A DNA stretch of 64,000 nt from NCBI GenBank assembly GCA_015501585.1, contig JADNRY010000003.1:62001-126000 (forward strand), given 5' to 3'. Position 1 is the first letter of the stretch, and every line of letters begins with the position of its first letter. The stretch comes from Rhodocollybia butyracea. Lineage: Eukaryota; Basidiomycota; Agaricomycetes; Agaricales; Omphalotaceae. Shown here in pieces: positions 59,045 through 64,000 of this stretch. Made by a program: the position numbers and the translations under genes. Below the pieces are notes generated by a model that had not been told where the DNA came from, did no database searches, and saw only the letters and a list, made by a program, of their open reading frames with translations.

Positions 59045-61069
59045 TTATTCGTCATCGTCAAAATCGCTCCCCGTTTCCTCGTCCGTGAATGCATACTCTT
59101 CTGGATCGGATTCGTCGGCGTTGATCATCTCTGATTGAACTATCACCTTGGTCCAACCATCAATCACCAGGCTTTCAGCTTTCCTTGTCGTCATTCCATA
59201 CTCATCCAACTGCGGTTCAAATCTTCTCAGGACTGAGGAAGGACTCTCCTCAGACAATTTCTCCCAAGGTTCAGACCGTGTATCCCATCCTTTGCGCCAA
59301 TGTTCGATTACATCTGCTGGAGTCCGAACGTAACAACAACCAGTCGCGATAAGCGTCTGCAACACTAGATCCTTCTCCTCCATCTCTTTCGTGTACTTTA
59401 CAATGTAAATAGACTTTTGGTGTGAAGGGATTAGATCGGGGCTCAAAGTTTGGATGAGAGGAGGGTAAGAGTCTGAAGACATGGGTAAATTATCGAGTTC
59501 ATCCCGGACATTGCATTCTCTAGACCTGATAATCTGTTTCACCTGTCGTCCACCTAGACGTATAATTTTGAATACTTCGAGTTTCGGAAGCAACGGACAT
59601 TGTGGATGGCTGGGGTTGTTCGAGGGGATGCGCCGAGTGCTCGTTCCATCAGAAAGGTAATCCAGTTCGTCCCCTGTCTCGACGTCATATTCGGCAAAGA
59701 CACGCCAGGCTGGGGTAAATTCCAGATGAGAATCACCCATGCAGACTCGTTGGAAATCGACCTCAAGTTCCTTGAGTTTGGGAAGACAAACTAGCAGCGA
59801 TCGTAACGTCGAAAGTTTACAATCGAGTGCGGACAGTGTCAGTGACGTTAATGTGAGGAGGAACGGGAGGAGAGGAGGGGCGAGTTTATCCGCGGTAGAA
59901 ATGGTCGTAATCGAGGGGATAGACAGCCCTGAACCATGGGAGAGCCGAACCGAGGAGCTTTCAATGATGCTCATGCCGGCACCAATGCATTTTTCCAGAA
60001 ATTCGCTGTAGTCAGTCTCCTCCTCTGATGAGAGCTCCAAAACGAGTTTCTGGACATTGGGGAGATGGATACGCTCCAGTATTCTGGTAAGGTATGGTGC
60101 ATCCATGTCCGTCAAGCTCAGATGCTCCAATTTTTCCAAAGTTACTCTGTCAGAGGGCAGGTCAGACCGCCACAGATCGTCACCCTGCCATGCAAATGTG
60201 GTCTGCAAACCGTCTTCGTCCCATCGATCCTTCGGACCAGAGTAGTGAAGGATAAGCTTCCGCAGCTGAGGAGATAAACGAAGCATCCTGTCCCAGTACT
60301 CGTATGGCGGCCGGATTTTATTTGGATGCAAAGCGAGTTCCAAAGTGTCTAATCCTTGGAGGTAAGGGCTGAATGCCCAAGGAAGGTTGACACCAATAAG
60401 ACTGAGATGTTTGAGTCTAGGAATATCATTGGCAAAAACGATGACCGGTTCGCGGAATGTTGCCTCTATAAGGTCATCAACATTGCTGAAGTCCTCGAAA
60501 TGATATAGCTGTAGTGTTTCCAGATTGGGTGCTCGGCCACAGTTGAAACCTAGAGCATCACGAGCTACCTTTTTACAAGTATTGTCCCGGACACGTAGAT
60601 AGAATGAACGCCATCTAACGGTCACTGGGACCAATAAGTTGAATATTTCTTCCAGTTCCCCCTTGGAGATACAGTCGTTATGACTTTGTTGTTTGAACGG
60701 AACAGTCGCGATGACGATATCAAGAAAATACCCCGAGCAATACTCTGGTGAGTGAATTGATCTGGGCGTACATCGTTCCAGGAACATACGACCTCGCTCA
60801 AGATGAGACGCGCGATCGAAAAAGAGTGTAGACCATATCGAAGGTGTGTTGAGAGCAATTTCGCGCCATTTATGACAGATATGGGAGACCAGGATGGGGA
60901 AATTAGGCGCATAACTGTAATTGTTGGACTTGCAAGAGGACTCGAAGACGAACGGCGTGTCATCTAAACTGTGTCGAAGCTTTCCAAGCTCTGAAAAGGT
61001 GCCCAGCTCGAATATTATCGTCACAATTTCACTGGGGAAAACGTCAAAGCGTAAAGACGGCCAGGCCAT
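59045..61069 (-). CDS. Large F-box / leucine-rich protein, single exon
   Basis: 674 residues without introns. The N-terminus has an F-box-like region (FDVFPSEIVTIIFELGTFSE, then FPILVSHICHKWREIALNTP and SIWSTLFFD), the pattern typical of mushroom F-box proteins that bring targets to SCF ligases. Irregular leucine-rich segments follow (APNLETLQLYHFEDF, IPRLKHLSLIGVNLPW, LPNVQKLVLELSS, LPKLKELEVDF). The C-terminal tail is acidic (EEYAFTDEETGSDFDDDE). The stop is TAA at 59045-59047. This family is expanded in agaricomycetes, so the target is unknown. Confidence 0.85.
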   Translation of the reverse strand: MAWPSLRFDVFPSEIVTIIFELGTFSELGKLRHSLDDTPFVFESSCKSNNYSYAPNFPILVSHICHKWREIALNTPSIWSTLFFDRASHLERGRMFLERCTPRSIHSPEYCSGYFLDIVIATVPFKQQSHNDCISKGELEEIFNLLVPVTVRWRSFYLRVRDNTCKKVARDALGFNCGRAPNLETLQLYHFEDFSNVDDLIEATFREPVIVFANDIPRLKHLSLIGVNLPWAFSPYLQGLDTLELALHPNKIRPPYEYWDRMLRLSPQLRKLILHYSGPKDRWDEDGLQTTFAWQGDDLWRSDLPSDRVTLEKLEHLSLTDMDAPYLTRILERIHLPNVQKLVLELSSEEETDYSEFLEKCIGAGMSIIESSSVRLSHGSGLSIPSITTISTADKLAPPLLPFLLTLTSLTLSALDCKLSTLRSLLVCLPKLKELEVDFQRVCMGDSHLEFTPAWRVFAEYDVETGDELDYLSDGTSTRRIPSNNPSHPQCPLLPKLEVFKIIRLGGRQVKQIIRSRECNVRDELDNLPMSSDSYPPLIQTLSPDLIPSHQKSIYIVKYTKEMEEKDLVLQTLIATGCCYVRTPADVIEHWRKGWDTRSEPWEKLSEESPSSVLRRFEPQLDEYGMTTRKAESLVIDGWTKVIVQSEMINADESDPEEYAFTDEETGSDFDDDE

Positions 61070-62563
61070 GGTGGAAGTAAGAGAACAAGAGGTTCATGGA
61101 AGCGAAAGTCTAATGCATTTATTTAATAAGAAAGAAGTTGGTCGAGAGAAAGGTTATCGAATCAGAATCGTTGGCGCTCGTGCTCGGTTCAATTACCTAA
61201 AGGGAAGATCGCAATCCTTCCTCAGCGCTTCGACTTTGGAGTCTCTCTGAGCAGTATATAGCATACATCCTGGACTATTCATGTCGTGAAGCTTGCTGAT
61301 GGTAGTATGCATGTACTTCCCTTCTTTGAATCTACAGACATTTCTGTCCCACGAGCCAAAAGGCCAACTTAAAATTCAAGTTCCCCGGCCACTGGGTTCA
61401 CGATGAACTTGTAAGCATTAAAGTATAGTGAGTAACAAGGAAGTGAAGACAGTGGAAGTGAAGGAGATCAACGTGAAGGAGGTGAGGAGGACAAAAAACC
61501 AGTGGTATCGAACTCAAGGGTCATTTCTCCAATGCTCTTTTGTTTCCCAAAGATCCCAGAGGATAAAGACCTTTGAAGATGTTGAGGAGTGGTCCTCCAT
61601 GATGATCCATCCTGCCTTCCGCTTCCTCCAGCAAACTCGTTCATTTAAATCCACCCCCAACTCTTCCACTCAGCCTAAATCGTTTACAAAAGATAAAGCA
61701 AAACAGTGTGCTCAGTGTCCTTTGAAGAGGTTGTGTTTGAGTGCCTGGAAACTAATGAGACCCCTTACGGCCATACCTTGGAGAGGACCAAAAGAGTCAG
61801 TGGATGATCTCGGGCTAGTGGAAAATTTTCACCCCAGCGAGTGCGACGAGCTGGACGATGTGGTCGCCTTTGACCGCGACGCCGGGAGTCTACCAGCGGA
61901 GCGCTCTATTCTCGAAGGTAACCTCTGATATGTACCTAGTGCCATTAGCGACTCTGAACGAGTTGTGGAGCACTGGATAATGGAAGAGGATTAGTCCGAA
62001 GCAATAAATGCGCCCAATCGACCAGTGAGCGATGCTCTCTCATCTAGTGTCAGAATTAACAGTATTAGACGCTCCTTAGCCTTGGTTTCTTCAAACCCTC
62101 ATTTCTTTCCAGTGTCACCTCCCTGCGCCTAGAGATTTTGAGGTAAATTTATCGCTAGCACAGTACGTTCAACACCTGCCTCCAGCAACGCCTTTTGAGC
62201 TGACACATCGATCGTCCATCAGCCTGTCGGTACACGCAGCAGAAACCCATAAGAATAGTCTTTAACAAGCCAACGTTGTCTACTGTAGCCTCTCATCTGT
62301 GAGCTCTGTCCAACGCGGCGAGGATTTCCAAGAAAAAGGCATTTAGCGAAGCAAGCGCTCATGCATCATGGCTTGCCTCGATAAGCGCCAATTCAAACGA
62401 TTTGAACTTGACGACTTACTTCCAGGAATTTCTCACTGCTTTGGACGATACCCAAGAATGGGTACCGGTTACAAGCTAAAAGGAAAGGCTTTAAATTTAT
62501 TTGCAAAACTAAAGCCCAATGACGAAGTACGCGACATGATTGCACGCCGATTCTTCAGCTAAC
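61070..62563. other. 1.5 kb stretch with unrecognised open frames
   Basis: A frame at 61428-61928 (no ATG at its start; FEDVEEWSSMMIHPAFRFLQ, a CAQCPLKRLC Cys cluster) and an ATG-started 64-codon frame at 62368-62562 (MACLDKRQFKRFELDDLLPG) are seen. I recognise neither. The second may be an upstream frame in the leader of the next gene. Confidence 0.35.
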
Positions 62564-64000
62564 ATGTTAAATAAGTCAAATAATAGTGGTCCGGATATCA
62601 CCTCACGACTATCGTCGTCCAGCTCAAGATCTTCGTCTCCATCAAAAGCGCCGTCTCCAACGAAGATAACAGCTTCTGGAGCTCCACCGAGAGGCCCTCG
62701 AGCTCCAGGACAAGCACGATCTGATCCTGACAGTAATCCGACACAGCTCGCCGAATCTTTGAATGAGCTAAGCCTGAACGAACAGCTTGCTCCTACGCAC
62801 GCAGATCCTTCGTACGGACGCGTTCACGAGCGCTTTCACAATGAAGAACACTCTGCACCTCAGAACCGGCACACAAACCCGACACTTGGTTCAACAGGCC
62901 CATTCATAGGTGGATTTGCTCAACATGTACCTCCACAATATGGATCCCCACAAGGGACTAATCCTGGTCCACTTCCTCGCCCTCCTGCTATGCAATTCCC
63001 TGCTGCAGTTGTAGATCAATCACTTGCGATGCAATATGCTCACCAACCTCCACCTTTACAACAGTATCTAATTCCACACGGAGGTCAAGCAGACTATGGA
63101 ATACCTCCTTCGAGGCCTTATTCTGCTCCTGCGCCTCCAGGATATCCACATCCTAACTCATCACCGTATCCATCACCAAGGCCATCTCCTGCTTATACTC
63201 CCGGTCCAGCCTATCCCACCCAACAATACCCCGGTCCAATATCTCCTTCTATCTCTACGCCCAACTACTTTCCTGCTCCCCAGCCGCCTCCTCCCTCACG
63301 CGGGGGGAGGCCACTTCCTAACCCTGGTGCTGCTTCATATGCTCCAAGCTCTACGCGACCTGTAGTCAACACCCAGTTCAGTAGTCCTAGTGCCGGTCCC
63401 ACGAAACAGAGTAAACCAGGCAGACTTCGCGCTTCATCTACGCCTCCTACGCCTGTTGCTGGAGTCAGCGGAGTCAGCGGGCAGATTCAATGTAACGGTA
63501 TCACCAAGGCTGGAAAACGATGCACAAGGCTGGTCAAAGGTGGTCCAGCACTGGCCAATGTATGGGGAACAGGGTCTTCTACTACTGAAAACGTAGAGCG
63601 ATTCTGCTTTCAACATGCCAAAGAGCTTCTTGGCCCAAGTGGATTCTATGCTCGAAAGCAGCATCGCGATGGACAGCAAAGCTCGGGTATACAAGAGTGG
63701 ATCGACTTTGCTGGTGAATGATATGGTTTTTTCACCGTCTTTCTATTGACCGTTCCTTGCAGATTACATACCACCTTACCTGCATCCGGACACTCAGGTT
63801 GCGCTTCGAGTGGAAATGGAAAAGCCTCGAAGTCAAAGCGACGTCGAAGGGTTCATCTACACATTTGAGATTAGAAGTTAGATCTCTGCTTTTCCGCTCT
63901 ATCTTAGACTAACGAGCTGTACAGATCCAAAAGATCCCTCTCCGCCTGTTATATCGCTTAAAGTGGGACGGGCAGTGAATGTCGTAAAGAGGATGAACCA
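62564..64000 (+). CDS. T5orf172 (DUF1766, GIY-YIG-like) protein, cut by the window end
   Basis: The first ATG in frame is at 62564 (MLNKSNNSGPDITSRLS). A long Pro/Ser/Tyr-rich disordered region precedes a Cys/His cluster (CNGITKAGKRCTR ... RFCFQHAKELLG) and then the T5orf172 start: EWIDFAGDYIPPYLHPDTQV, ALRVEMEKPRSQSDVEGFIY and LKVGRAVNVVKRMNQ. Introns lie at 63716-63763 and about 63871-63922. In this family the GIY-YIG-type domain begins with the Y..E and KVGR blocks; nuclease activity of the fungal proteins is not established. The rest of the domain lies outside the window. Confidence 0.82.

Noticed and set aside
61428..61928. 166-codon protein gene
   Set aside because: No ATG at the start, no recognised domain and no splice support; left as an unassigned frame.

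Overview
The window reads as nuclear DNA of a filamentous basidiomycete, most likely a mushroom-forming agaricomycete. Genes are dense, cut by many 45-60 base introns with GT..AG (sometimes GC..AG) borders and CTAAY-type branch points. They include families typical of basidiomycetes: a DUF6699 protein, a T5orf172/DUF1766 protein, a fungal DUF262 protein, F-box proteins and a HAK/KUP potassium transporter. All gene models were spliced by eye, so exon borders and some starts are provisional.

Layout. 1-2425 holds two tandem minus-strand copies of mob2. About 2631-14297 is an 11.7 kb mobile element with imperfect terminal inverted repeats. It carries three large genes: an integrase-like DDE transposase, a HECT-like ubiquitin ligase that keeps the catalytic Cys, and a TET/JBP-like 2OG-Fe(II) dioxygenase with two apparent frameshifts. 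It also holds a 15-base minisatellite, a 2.3 kb gene-free interior and an 88-base subterminal repeat array. This element is the most unusual part of the window.

15.5-28 kb holds a HAK/KUP potassium transporter, GWT1 (GPI inositol acylation), mitochondrial ribosomal protein bL28m, a DUF6699 protein and an NT-C2 protein. 28.4-45 kb holds ribosomal protein uS10 (RPS20), the MLP1/TPR nuclear-basket coiled coil, a DUF262 protein, an ATX2/ZIP9 metal transporter, the branched-chain keto acid dehydrogenase E1 alpha subunit and a single-pass membrane protein. 45.6-64 kb holds a small basic conserved protein, the delta-9 desaturase OLE1, SF3B5 (hidden by five introns), SMC6, eIF3i, a mitochondrial K+/H+ exchange-related protein, profilin, a large F-box protein and a 3'-truncated T5orf172 protein.

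Outside the element the genes are ordinary housekeeping genes, often in divergent pairs with short shared promoters (SF3B5/SMC6, RPS20/MLP1, GWT1/bL28m, eIF3i/KHE). The element genes suggest a transposon that brings its own protein-modifying and possibly DNA-base-modifying enzymes. That role is inferred from domains only.
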